A DNA stretch of 6,798 nt from an uncultured Prevotellaceae bacterium (GCA_937915745.1 CALGGJ010000065.1:1-6798), one strand, 5' to 3'; shown: positions 1 to 6,673, counted from the first letter of the stretch. Numbers and translations: made by a program. The notes: generated from the sequence alone by a model not told the origin.

Positions 1-2
1 GG

Positions 3-167
3 TCGCCCAAAGGGAAGCAGGAACAAGACGAACAAGCCCAAGTTGGAATGACAGCCGCACCTCAAAAAGACGAATATTTTAGCTTATTTCCAACGATCTT
101 TACCGGTTTGAGGGAAATTTACGTATATAGTAAGTTTGGGTATGGGTTGGCATACTACAAAGGCTGA
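3..167 (+). pseudogene. Open-frame fragment entering from the window edge; probable upstream part of a frameshifted dockerin gene
   Basis: This frame is open from the first bases of the window to a TGA at 165-167, and overlaps the dockerin frame (open from 112). It has no visible start: the only internal ATG is at 48. The predicted peptide begins with a charged, Gln/Glu/Lys-rich stretch, then turns to a hydrophobic/aromatic pattern (EYFSLFPTIF, REIYVYSKFGYG) like beta-strands. The next frame lacks a signal peptide, although dockerin proteins are normally exported. Skipping one base (or stepping back two) between about 112 and 164 would join the two frames into one protein, so I infer a frameshift mutation or sequencing error. 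It could instead be the natural C-terminus of an unrelated gene, or chance. I do not recognise the family. Confidence 0.35.
107..138 (+). promoter_or_regulatory. Bacteroidetes-type promoter match (TTTG-N20-TAAGTTTG)
   Basis: TTTG at 107-110 is followed, after exactly 20 bases, by TAAGTTTG at 131-138. This fits the Bacteroidetes primary sigma-factor consensus TTTG-N19-21-TAnnTTTG. Transcription would begin near 142-146, on top of the first in-frame ATG of the dockerin frame (142), leaving no leader. A real promoter here would therefore either make a near-leaderless message or not serve that start. The match may be accidental inside a formerly coding stretch. Confidence 0.35.
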
Positions 168-585
168 TTATCCTCCTGAAGTGAACCTCAGAATTAAGAA
201 TGTTGACCCACAGGACAGCAATACGTTGGTGGAACACAAATACGATCTCAATGCCAACGCATGCCGGCTGCAACCTTATGAATTCTCTTTCACTACACCC
301 GACGATATAGAACACGACACGCCACTCACTATTTGTTTCGAATGCTCTTCGAAAACAAAGTTAGTAATTGCTGATCTTTTCGTCATGCCTGTTACCATCT
401 CTGCCATGTTGGCTGAAGACGTAAACCACGATGGAACAGTAGATACGCAGGATGTGCTTTGCATCTACAACTTCATGCAGGGGGATGACGGAACAGGCAA
501 TCAGAAACAATTTGATGTAAATGATGACGGAATAATTGACACACAAGATGTGTTGCGCATATATGAATACATGCAGTTACATTAG
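142..585 (+). CDS. Dockerin-type calcium-binding repeat protein, probably the C-terminal part of a broken secreted gene
   Basis: The frame encodes 147 residues from the ATG at 142 (a TTG two codons earlier is also possible). Residues about 9-85 look like the end of a beta-sandwich domain, with an LQPYEFSFTTPDD and KLVIADLFVMPV pattern reminiscent of carbohydrate-binding jelly rolls; that is weak inference. Residues 93-147 are a dockerin type I-like pair. Loop 1 is DVNHDGTVDTQD (D93, N95, D97, D101, D104) and loop 2 is DVNDDGIIDTQD (D125, N127, D129, D133, D136). Each is followed by a near-identical helix (VLCIYNFMQ, VLRIYEYMQ), and GDDGTGNQKQF links them. These acidic loops bind calcium in the family. 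In Bacteroidetes such repeats sit at the ends of exported enzymes and surface proteins, with unproven partners. There is no signal peptide, so the N-terminus is probably missing or frameshifted (see 3-167). A hairpin terminator follows, and the next gene is convergent. Confidence 0.6.
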   Translation: MGWHTTKADYPPEVNLRIKNVDPQDSNTLVEHKYDLNANACRLQPYEFSFTTPDDIEHDTPLTICFECSSKTKLVIADLFVMPVTISAMLAEDVNHDGTVDTQDVLCIYNFMQGDDGTGNQKQFDVNDDGIIDTQDVLRIYEYMQLH

Positions 586-603
586 TCGGTGAATGGCCAA
601 GTT

Positions 604-633
604 GGGTTCATAACCGGAGATGAGAACCCTTTT
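604..633 (+). terminator. Rho-independent terminator candidate after the dockerin frame
   Basis: GGGTTC (604-609) pairs with GAACCC (624-629) across a 14-base loop, and TTTTCCTTT follows on the + strand. It lies 18 bases after the stop at 583-585, in the 62-base gap between two convergent genes. On the - strand the hairpin is not followed by a T-run, so it fits termination of the left gene better than of the galactosidase gene. Confidence 0.55.
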
Positions 634-647
634 CCTTTGTAGAGAAA

Positions 648-3600
648 CTATCGCACAACTATTCTTGTTGAAGTAGCATGACCGGCATCGCTGTACACCC
701 TCACAATATATACGCCCGACGGCACCGATGGTGTAAAACCGAAGGATGAAGATACATGATGTTTTTCGGCAGCTATGCCTGCAGGTGTGATAAGACTAAC
801 GACTGCTGGATAGTCGGTGTGGACATACAACACACCATCAACAAAACTGATTTGAGGTTGAGTACCAGATGCCGACACATGCTGTATGTCGGTTGCCGTA
901 GAGTTGCTGATAAAGAATTCTGCCCCTGTTGTCTTGTCGGCAAACACGTATGCCCCTTCGCTACGGCTGTCGAAGTTGAAATACTGCAGGTCGTTCCATA
1001 CACCATGCAGGCGAGCATTGCCGTTTTCGAGAGCCTCTACCTGTATCCATCCGTTTTTATCGGTGGCAGATGCAGTTCCCACGATGCACCGCCCCTCGTC
1101 GCCTGCACCGAGATACCTGGTTCCGCATCTTACCTTAAAAAAACTCCTAAATCCGGTTACTGCCGTGAAAGTAAACCTGAATGAGGCATCGTTGACATCG
1201 AGTGGTGCCAGGCAGTAGTCGCCGTCGCGGCTGGTGCCTGCATCGGGCCTATAGTGCAGATATAGTCCCGATTTCACTTCCTTGATGTATAACGATGTGC
1301 CTGTCGTCACTACCGGAGCCATGGCTTCGGTGTCATCAGTCTGACTGTCTGCCCCGATGCTGAGTTCAGCAACCGACGCATAATCGCGATTGTCTGCCAC
1401 GCTACGTATTACGAACCGCAAGTACCGGGCCTTCGGTTTCGATGGTATGCTGACGGTCTGCGGGTCGCCTGTGTTTTCGAATGTGCCTGATGCCGCAGGA
1501 GCTCCCCATACATCGGGCGAGTTGCTGAAATATACATCATAGTTCCGCACACGCCCGTTCGTACTGCCGTCGGAGCGTCCCTTGTATGTGAACGAGTTGA
1601 CCACATAGGTCTTAGCCATGTCAACCACAATCTCGTGAGGGCATTTAGGAGTTGAGGGATTGTATTGTGTGTGCCAGAATGTGGCATCGTTTCCATCTAT
1701 TGCATTCTCCACTTTTTCGTTACCGCCCTGCTGTGAGTCGCAGCTCACGATTTTCCACAGCGACTTGTCAATATACAATGGCACCTGTTCGCTGCTTACA
1801 ATGCTTTGAATCATGTCGGCCCGTGTGCAGAATGTTTCGAGCCATCCGCCTTCGGTAAATGCAAACGGGCGTGTGTATGTAGTCCAGTCGCCGCTGTCGA
1901 TGCGATATTGAATGGTTGCATTGGGTGTTGTTGTAGCGAGGCTTATGTATCCTTTGTCTATGTGGCTGATGCTTACCGGCGAGCAAATATTGCTTGTCAC
2001 CCTGGCCTTCTCTGCCAGCTGTGCATCCGTGAGTTCGCCGTCAAGTGGTATGAGAATGAAGCTGAAGTTGGTTGTTTCAGCATATCGCTCGTATTTGCCC
2101 AGCACATCGGGGCCGCAGCTTGCATTACCCAATGCTCGTGTATATGCGTCGAGACATACTACAGTGGGTGTGATGAACTGCACCTCGTATGGGTGTTTCT
2201 TACGGTTGTTGCGGTTGGTATATACATCGGTGGCACGCCAGTGTCCTACGGTGGCCGACATGGTTTGTGGTGCGACAAACAACGCTCCTGCCCCGCTTTC
2301 GTTTCTCAATGCCATCCATCTCACCTCCTCTTTGTTTCCCGTCTCTTGAGGTTTGGAGAAATCTGTCCACTGTTGGCTTACCGTACTGTTGTACAACCCA
2401 ATCAGGCACGACTCCTTACGGTCGGCATAGCTGTCCCACGGTCCGCGTCCGTACCATGTGAAGCGTTCGTAGCCGCGTGGCATCTCGAGTTTATATCCCA
2501 GTTTAGGCAGAAGGGCACCTTTCACTGCGGGGTCGATTACAGAGCTGACGATGATGGTTCCGTCTGATAAGACATGATATCTCATGGTCGTGGTGAATGC
2601 GGTCGAGCCGCTGCCGCGGTAGCTGTTGGTGATGCTGAGCGTGACCGCCGTACTGTCGTCGGGATTTTGCTCTACAATCCATTTGCCTGCCGACTTTGTG
2701 AGGTCGCGGATGCCCATGTTATCCCATTCCTCGGCATGACGTCCGTCGTTGTCTGTCGGCACGCGGAAGGCATTGAGCAACAATGGCTGGTTGATGACAA
2801 CCTGTCCACCGTATGTATAGCTGCTTAATGTACCTCCACTGAACAATGCCCTGAAGTTCTTTCCGGTTACCCTCACGAGCGAAGCAGTCTGAGTGACATT
2901 GAGCGGGCTGCCGGCTGTTGATTTGCACAGTGGTTTGTCGGTAGCCTCGCGCAGGCAGAATGCCTCGTTTGCCACCTCATAGCCGGCATCGGCCCACGGT
3001 GTGTCATCATGCAGTCTTGCACTGAAGCGTATGTAGTATTCACACCCGTCGTTCATGATGATTGCAGGGGCGGGAAGCGTCACATCGCGTGTTGCACCTG
3101 GGGCGAGCGAGGGGTTGTCTATTGTGCCCGATGCTACTTCGATTCCGTCTTCAAGTATTGTGTAGCTCAGGTCAAGATAGTCGAGTCTGCGTTGTGCCAG
3201 TTTGCTCTTAAGCGTGAATGTGAGCGAATGTATGTTTTTTACGGAGAAGTCGATTGGCTGGTATATTTTCTTCACATTGAATGCCTTTGAGCATGGTGTG
3301 AGGTCGGGCAGCACCACTCCGTTGCAGCAGAAGTTCCCGTCGTTCGGGTTGTCGCCGAAATCGCCTCCGTATGCCCAGTAGTATTCATCGGTCGAGCCAG
3401 GCACGAGCGTCTTGAGTCCCTGGTCCTTCCAGTCCCAGATGAATTCGCCTGTGAGTGCCGGGTATTTTTCGTACAGGTCAAACATCTCTCGCTGGTTACC
3501 CATTGAGTTTCCCATGGCATGTGTGTTTTCACATTGTATGTGCGGTTGCGGCTGTTGTCCGTTCTGGTACTGTCGCTGCCGGTCGGCTCCTATACCTTCA

Positions 3601-5192
3601 ATGGTTGCATAGCTGGCATACATGGTTGATGTCACGTCGCTCCATGTGCTGTTGCCCTCGTAGTGGCGCAGACGTGTGTCGTCGAGTTGCCTGATAGCTG
3701 TCATCACAGCCTGGAAGTTGTTGCCGTTTCCGCTCTCGTTGCCTGCCGACCACATGAAGATGCATGTATGGTTTCTGAGCCATCTGACCATATTCTCAGA
3801 GCGTTCCACCATCGGGCGTTTGAAGAGTTCGACGTGAGACAGGCCTGTATTTGCATGACATTCAACATCGGCTTCTGCCAGAACATAGATGCCGTACCGG
3901 TCGCAGAGGTCGTAAAAGTAAGGGCTGTCGGGATAGTGTGATGTACGTATGGCGTTTATATTGAGGCGTTTCATGAGTTTTATCTCTGCCTCCACCTCGT
4001 CGCGTGTGATTGTGCGTCCTCCCTCGGTGCTGAAGTCGTGCCGGTTGACTCCGTGTATGATGATTCGGTTGCCGTTGATTGTGAGCGCTCCGTCCTTACG
4101 TACCCCGACGGTTCGGAATCCTATCTTACAGCCCCTTACGTCAACAGTCCTATCCCCGTCAGAGAGTGTGAGCACCAGGTCGTAGAGTGTAGGTTGTTCG
4201 GCACTCCAAGCCTGTATGCCGTTGATGCGTCCGAACGACAGTTTGTAGTTGCCGCTGCCGCTGACTGCTGTCTGTGCCGATGCTATGGTTTCTGTTCCCG
4301 CGAGTATCTTTGCCTCCACCGTTCCGGCTTCGAGTGCCACACCTTCGAGCGAGAGGCTCAGTTCACAGGCAGCCGTGGTGTTTGAGTTGGTGAGTGCAGT
4401 TGTCTTGAAGAAAAAGTCGCGTATCTGGGTTTTCGGAGCCGACCACAGGAACACATCGCGTGTTATGCCCGTGAGCCGCCAATAGTCCTGGCACTCGATG
4501 AACGACCCGCTGGTGAAACGGAATACCTGTACGGATATACTGTTGGTTTCGCCCGGTGCCTTCAGTTTGTCGGTTATCCTGAATTCTGACGGCAGGTATG
4601 AATCTTCGGCGTATCCCACGAATTCACCGTTCACCCACACATAGTATCCGTGTCCGGCACCGTTGAATCGAACATATACATCGCGCCCCTCCCATTGCAG
4701 CGGTGTGGTGAAAGTGCGGCGGTAGCATCCGACCGGGTTTTTCATCGAGTTGTTGTAACTGAACCACGACGGGCGGTCGGCCATCACGCTGTAGGTATTT
4801 TGGTCGTAGCTGAATGGGTATGCCACGTTGCAGTACAATGGTTTATCCCACGACTTGTTATGTCGGATGCCATACACCTGCCAGGTAGCCGGCACGTCTA
4901 TATTGTCCCATGCCGCAGCCGCATAGTTGTCTTTATAAAACCCTGCAGGCACTTTCGACGGGTCGCTCACCCAGCGGAACTTCCACACGCCATCGAGCGA
5001 CTGGTAGTAGGGCGATGTCTCCATCGTCTCCGCTGCTGTCTGCACGTTCTCCATCGGTATCTGCAGCGTGTGAGCCGTCTCGCGGTTGAGGTTGGTAATG
5101 CTCACATCGTCCCACTCGTTCATCGTCTGGCCCGATGCCAGTTGTGCAGAGGACATCAGGACCAACAGTGCTATTTGTTTCTTGCTGTTCAT
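648..5192 (-). CDS. lacZ: Secreted multi-domain LacZ-type GH2 beta-galactosidase with CBM32-like module and T9SS-like tail
   Basis: The 1514-residue product should hydrolyse terminal beta-D-galactosides outside the cytoplasm. Residues 1-21 are a signal peptide (KKQIALLVLM core, probable cleavage at ASG|QT; no lipobox Cys). Approximate domains: GH2 sugar-binding 62-250, Ig-like 252-362, catalytic TIM barrel 363-645, a further beta-sandwich 650-750, LacZ small-chain domain 775-1050. By alignment to E. coli LacZ, the acid/base is E486 (WSAGNESG) and the nucleophile E555 (QCENTHAMGNS). Other active-site equivalents are N122, D236, H385, H419, E444, H446, W586, F621 and N624. Beyond the usual ~1030 residues come a chitobiase C-terminal-like module (1070-1138), an F5/8 type C/CBM32-like module (1143-1280, ENAIDGNDATFWH), a beta-trefoil-like region (1295-1430) and a sorting tail (about 1440-1514, PSGVYIVRV to RIVVR). 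The ATG at 5190-5192 opens the signal peptide and follows an A-rich leader. Catalytic family is near certain; natural glycan unknown. No SusC/SusD genes adjoin it. Confidence 0.95.
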   Translation of the reverse strand: MNSKKQIALLVLMSSAQLASGQTMNEWDDVSITNLNRETAHTLQIPMENVQTAAETMETSPYYQSLDGVWKFRWVSDPSKVPAGFYKDNYAAAAWDNIDVPATWQVYGIRHNKSWDKPLYCNVAYPFSYDQNTYSVMADRPSWFSYNNSMKNPVGCYRRTFTTPLQWEGRDVYVRFNGAGHGYYVWVNGEFVGYAEDSYLPSEFRITDKLKAPGETNSISVQVFRFTSGSFIECQDYWRLTGITRDVFLWSAPKTQIRDFFFKTTALTNSNTTAACELSLSLEGVALEAGTVEAKILAGTETIASAQTAVSGSGNYKLSFGRINGIQAWSAEQPTLYDLVLTLSDGDRTVDVRGCKIGFRTVGVRKDGALTINGNRIIIHGVNRHDFSTEGGRTITRDEVEAEIKLMKRLNINAIRTSHYPDSPYFYDLCDRYGIYVLAEADVECHANTGLSHVELFKRPMVERSENMVRWLRNHTCIFMWSAGNESGNGNNFQAVMTAIRQLDDTRLRHYEGNSTWSDVTSTMYASYATIEGIGADRQRQYQNGQQPQPHIQCENTHAMGNSMGNQREMFDLYEKYPALTGEFIWDWKDQGLKTLVPGSTDEYYWAYGGDFGDNPNDGNFCCNGVVLPDLTPCSKAFNVKKIYQPIDFSVKNIHSLTFTLKSKLAQRRLDYLDLSYTILEDGIEVASGTIDNPSLAPGATRDVTLPAPAIIMNDGCEYYIRFSARLHDDTPWADAGYEVANEAFCLREATDKPLCKSTAGSPLNVTQTASLVRVTGKNFRALFSGGTLSSYTYGGQVVINQPLLLNAFRVPTDNDGRHAEEWDNMGIRDLTKSAGKWIVEQNPDDSTAVTLSITNSYRGSGSTAFTTTMRYHVLSDGTIIVSSVIDPAVKGALLPKLGYKLEMPRGYERFTWYGRGPWDSYADRKESCLIGLYNSTVSQQWTDFSKPQETGNKEEVRWMALRNESGAGALFVAPQTMSATVGHWRATDVYTNRNNRKKHPYEVQFITPTVVCLDAYTRALGNASCGPDVLGKYERYAETTNFSFILIPLDGELTDAQLAEKARVTSNICSPVSISHIDKGYISLATTTPNATIQYRIDSGDWTTYTRPFAFTEGGWLETFCTRADMIQSIVSSEQVPLYIDKSLWKIVSCDSQQGGNEKVENAIDGNDATFWHTQYNPSTPKCPHEIVVDMAKTYVVNSFTYKGRSDGSTNGRVRNYDVYFSNSPDVWGAPAASGTFENTGDPQTVSIPSKPKARYLRFVIRSVADNRDYASVAELSIGADSQTDDTEAMAPVVTTGTSLYIKEVKSGLYLHYRPDAGTSRDGDYCLAPLDVNDASFRFTFTAVTGFRSFFKVRCGTRYLGAGDEGRCIVGTASATDKNGWIQVEALENGNARLHGVWNDLQYFNFDSRSEGAYVFADKTTGAEFFISNSTATDIQHVSASGTQPQISFVDGVLYVHTDYPAVVSLITPAGIAAEKHHVSSSFGFTPSVPSGVYIVRVYSDAGHATSTRIVVR

Positions 5193-5223
5193 ATCGTTGC
5201 TTTTTTCGATTATATTACGGACG

Positions 5224-5231
5224 CAAAGTTA
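5224..5231 (-). promoter_or_regulatory. Putative -7 box of the beta-galactosidase gene
   Basis: Read on the - strand this is TAACTTTG followed by C, an exact Bacteroidetes -7 element (TAnnTTTG). It lies 31 bases upstream of the galactosidase ATG, implying a leader of roughly 25 bases that ends in an A-rich stretch (CGAAAAAAGCAACGAT). No TTTG is found at the expected -33 distance (the region reads TTACAAAA), so the promoter may be weak or activator-dependent. Confidence 0.55.
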
Positions 5232-5250
5232 GCAAATACACCTCATCCGT

Positions 5251-5270
5251 TTTGTAATATACGATACAAA
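5251..5270. promoter_or_regulatory. Inverted repeat TTTGTA-N8-TACAAA, possible operator
   Basis: Two perfect 6-base arms (5251-5256 and 5265-5270) are separated by 8 bases. The site lies in the divergent intergenic region and covers the expected -33 zone of the galactosidase promoter. A dimeric regulator site is possible, but the region is AT-rich and short arms like these can arise by chance. Confidence 0.25.
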
Positions 5271-5350
5271 TATTTTCATAAATCAATCATGCTGAACCGA
5301 AAAACGGCCCGAAAAGATGTGCCGGCACGTGGCGGATGGAAAATTATGAC

Positions 5351-5358
5351 TATCTTTG
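5351..5358 (+). promoter_or_regulatory. Putative -7 box of the malY gene
   Basis: TATCTTTG followed by CA is an exact match to the Bacteroidetes TAnnTTTG element in its most typical form. Transcription would start near 5364, giving a leader of about 120 bases that contains all three copies of the 25-bp repeat. No good TTTG is present at the -33 distance (around 5327-5331 the sequence is ACGTGG). Confidence 0.5.
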
Positions 5359-5395
5359 CAGCAGGAACAAGGCCCTCGAGGACAGACACGGTGAC

Positions 5396-5434
5396 ATGAA
5401 ACCACTCCTCCGACCAATGCTTAAACCCATATAG
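5396..5434 (+). CDS. Possible 12-residue leader ORF in the malY 5' region
   Basis: ATG at 5396 reads MKPLLRPMLKPI and stops at TAG 5432-5434 inside the first 25-bp repeat. It lies downstream of the putative -7 box at 5351-5358, so it would be transcribed. The peptide shows no regulatory codon run tied to sulfur amino acids (no Cys; two Met). It may be a translated leader, or simply a chance short ORF in a repeat-rich leader. Confidence 0.15.
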   Translation: MKPLLRPMLKPI

Positions 5435-5487
5435 ACAACCAATACTTAAACCCATATAGACAACCAATACTTAAACCCATATAGACA
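5413..5487 (+). repeat. Three tandem 25-bp direct repeats abutting the malY start codon
   Basis: The units are 5413-5437, 5438-5462 and 5463-5487. Each reads ACCAAT, then G or A, then CTTAAACCC, then ATATAGACA. Units 2 and 3 are identical; unit 1 differs only by G instead of A at its seventh base (5419). The last base of unit 3 immediately precedes the ATG at 5488. The 25-base period is not a multiple of three and the units carry stop codons, so they are non-coding leader sequence. Near-perfect identity suggests recent expansion by replication slippage. Copy number could alter the message leader or repeat a regulatory binding site. Confidence 0.97.
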
Positions 5488-6669
5488 ATGTATAATTTCG
5501 ACAAGATTATCGACCGTACCGGTTCAGACGACATCAAACACGCCGACCTCCTGCGCGACTATGGTCGCACCGACCTCCTGCCGATGTGGATAGCCGACAT
5601 GGAGTGGGAAACCCCCGACTTCATAGTCGATGCACTGCGCAGGCGTCTTCAGCATCCGCTGCTGGGATATACCAAGACTCCACGCGACTACCGTTCAACC
5701 ATCGCCCAGTGGGTCTTGAGCCACCATGGCTGGGCAGTAAACGAAGAGTGGATTACATACATACCCGGCATCGTGAAGGGTATCGGGTTCGTCATAAACC
5801 GTTTTCTGCATCCCGGCGATAAGGTTATAGTTCAACCGCCCATCTATCATCCGTTCTACCTCACCCCTCAATGGAACGGATATGAAGTGGTTTGGAATCC
5901 GCTGATGGAACAGCGCGACCCCACGGGTCGTCTGACCGGCTATACCATGGATTTCGACGACCTGGAGCGTAAGTGCGACGGACATTGCCGACTGCTCATA
6001 CTGTCTAATCCCCACAATCCGGCAGGCATCTGCTGGGATCGCGCCACCCTCACGCGCCTGGCCGAATTTGCAGTGAGCCACAACCTGCTTGTGATAAGCG
6101 ACGAGATTCACTGCGACATGGCACTCTTCGGCCATCATCACATACCGTTTGCATCGGTAAGCCCCGAGGCTGCCAGCTGCTCCATCACGTTCTCCGCACC
6201 GTCGAAGACATTTAACATGGCCGGCGTGGTAAGTTCGTGGGCCATTGTGGCCGACGACGTTCTGCGCGACAAGTTTTATGGGTGGATGTCGGCCAGCGAG
6301 TTCAACGAAGACCCCATGTTTGCATCGATAGCAGCCATAGCAGCCCTGAAACACGGAGAGCCGTGGCGTCGCGAGATGGTACAATATCTTGAAGGTAATA
6401 TCGACTTCATGCTCGACTACACCGACCGCCACATGCCGCATATCCAGCCCATGCGCCCCGATGCAAGCTACCTCGTATGGCTCGACTGCCGCCAGCTGGG
6501 TCTCAACCACGACGAGTTGATAGATTTCTTCGTCAACAAGGCACACCTTGCATTGTCTGACGGCGAGCAGTTTGGCAAGCAGGAAGGACGCGGATTTATG
6601 CGCATGAATGTAGGATGTCCGCGCAGTATGCTGCAGCAGGCACTGGAGCAGATACGAGCCTGCATCTGA
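5488..6669 (+). CDS. malY: MalY/PatB family PLP-dependent C-S lyase (cystathionine beta-lyase) / aminotransferase
   Basis: The 393-residue cytoplasmic enzyme has the normal length and start (MYNFDKIIDR) of MalY/PatB proteins, fold-type I PLP enzymes. Members cleave the C-S bond of cystathionine or cysteine to give pyruvate, ammonia and a thiol; E. coli MalY also represses the maltose activator MalT. Visible landmarks are the N-terminal MWIADMEW motif (33-40), SNPHNPAG (173-180, N177 for the cofactor), SDEIHCD (204-210, D205 facing the pyridine nitrogen), the Schiff-base lysine K240 in SAPSKTFN, and R372 in MRMN for the substrate carboxylate. All key residues are present. The start is fixed by family alignment and directly follows the 25-bp tandem repeat. 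It is transcribed divergently from the galactosidase gene and stands alone here. A methionine-pathway or cysteine-desulfhydrase role is likely; the exact substrate cannot be read from the sequence, and MalT regulation is unlikely to carry over. Confidence 0.93.
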   Translation: MYNFDKIIDRTGSDDIKHADLLRDYGRTDLLPMWIADMEWETPDFIVDALRRRLQHPLLGYTKTPRDYRSTIAQWVLSHHGWAVNEEWITYIPGIVKGIGFVINRFLHPGDKVIVQPPIYHPFYLTPQWNGYEVVWNPLMEQRDPTGRLTGYTMDFDDLERKCDGHCRLLILSNPHNPAGICWDRATLTRLAEFAVSHNLLVISDEIHCDMALFGHHHIPFASVSPEAASCSITFSAPSKTFNMAGVVSSWAIVADDVLRDKFYGWMSASEFNEDPMFASIAAIAALKHGEPWRREMVQYLEGNIDFMLDYTDRHMPHIQPMRPDASYLVWLDCRQLGLNHDELIDFFVNKAHLALSDGEQFGKQEGRGFMRMNVGCPRSMLQQALEQIRACI

Positions 6670-6673
6670 CCCC

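Noticed and set aside
1806..2567. A 253-codon + strand open frame inside the galactosidase gene
   Set aside because: It is antisense to the conserved LacZ small-chain domain, Cys-rich and without motif; a shadow of the real gene.
5374..5381. CCTCGAGG palindrome between the malY -7 box and the repeats
   Set aside because: Only 8 bases without a spacer; too short and isolated to call an operator.
4650..5399. A 249-codon + strand open frame over the 5' end of the galactosidase gene
   Set aside because: It lies antisense to the signal peptide and GH2 N-terminal domain, has no recognisable domain, and is rich in Arg/His/Val/Cys, as expected of an antisense shadow.
5276..5467. A 63-codon - strand open frame with a repeated MVVYMGL/CLYGF pattern
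   Set aside because: The pattern comes from reading the 25-bp repeats in reverse; the rest has no protein-like features.
5413..5487. CRISPR array
   Set aside because: The 25-bp units are directly adjacent with no spacers between them; this is a simple tandem repeat.
5695..6546. A 283-codon - strand open frame opposite malY
   Set aside because: The + strand has all PLP-enzyme motifs in order. The antisense frame has no motif and no start context.
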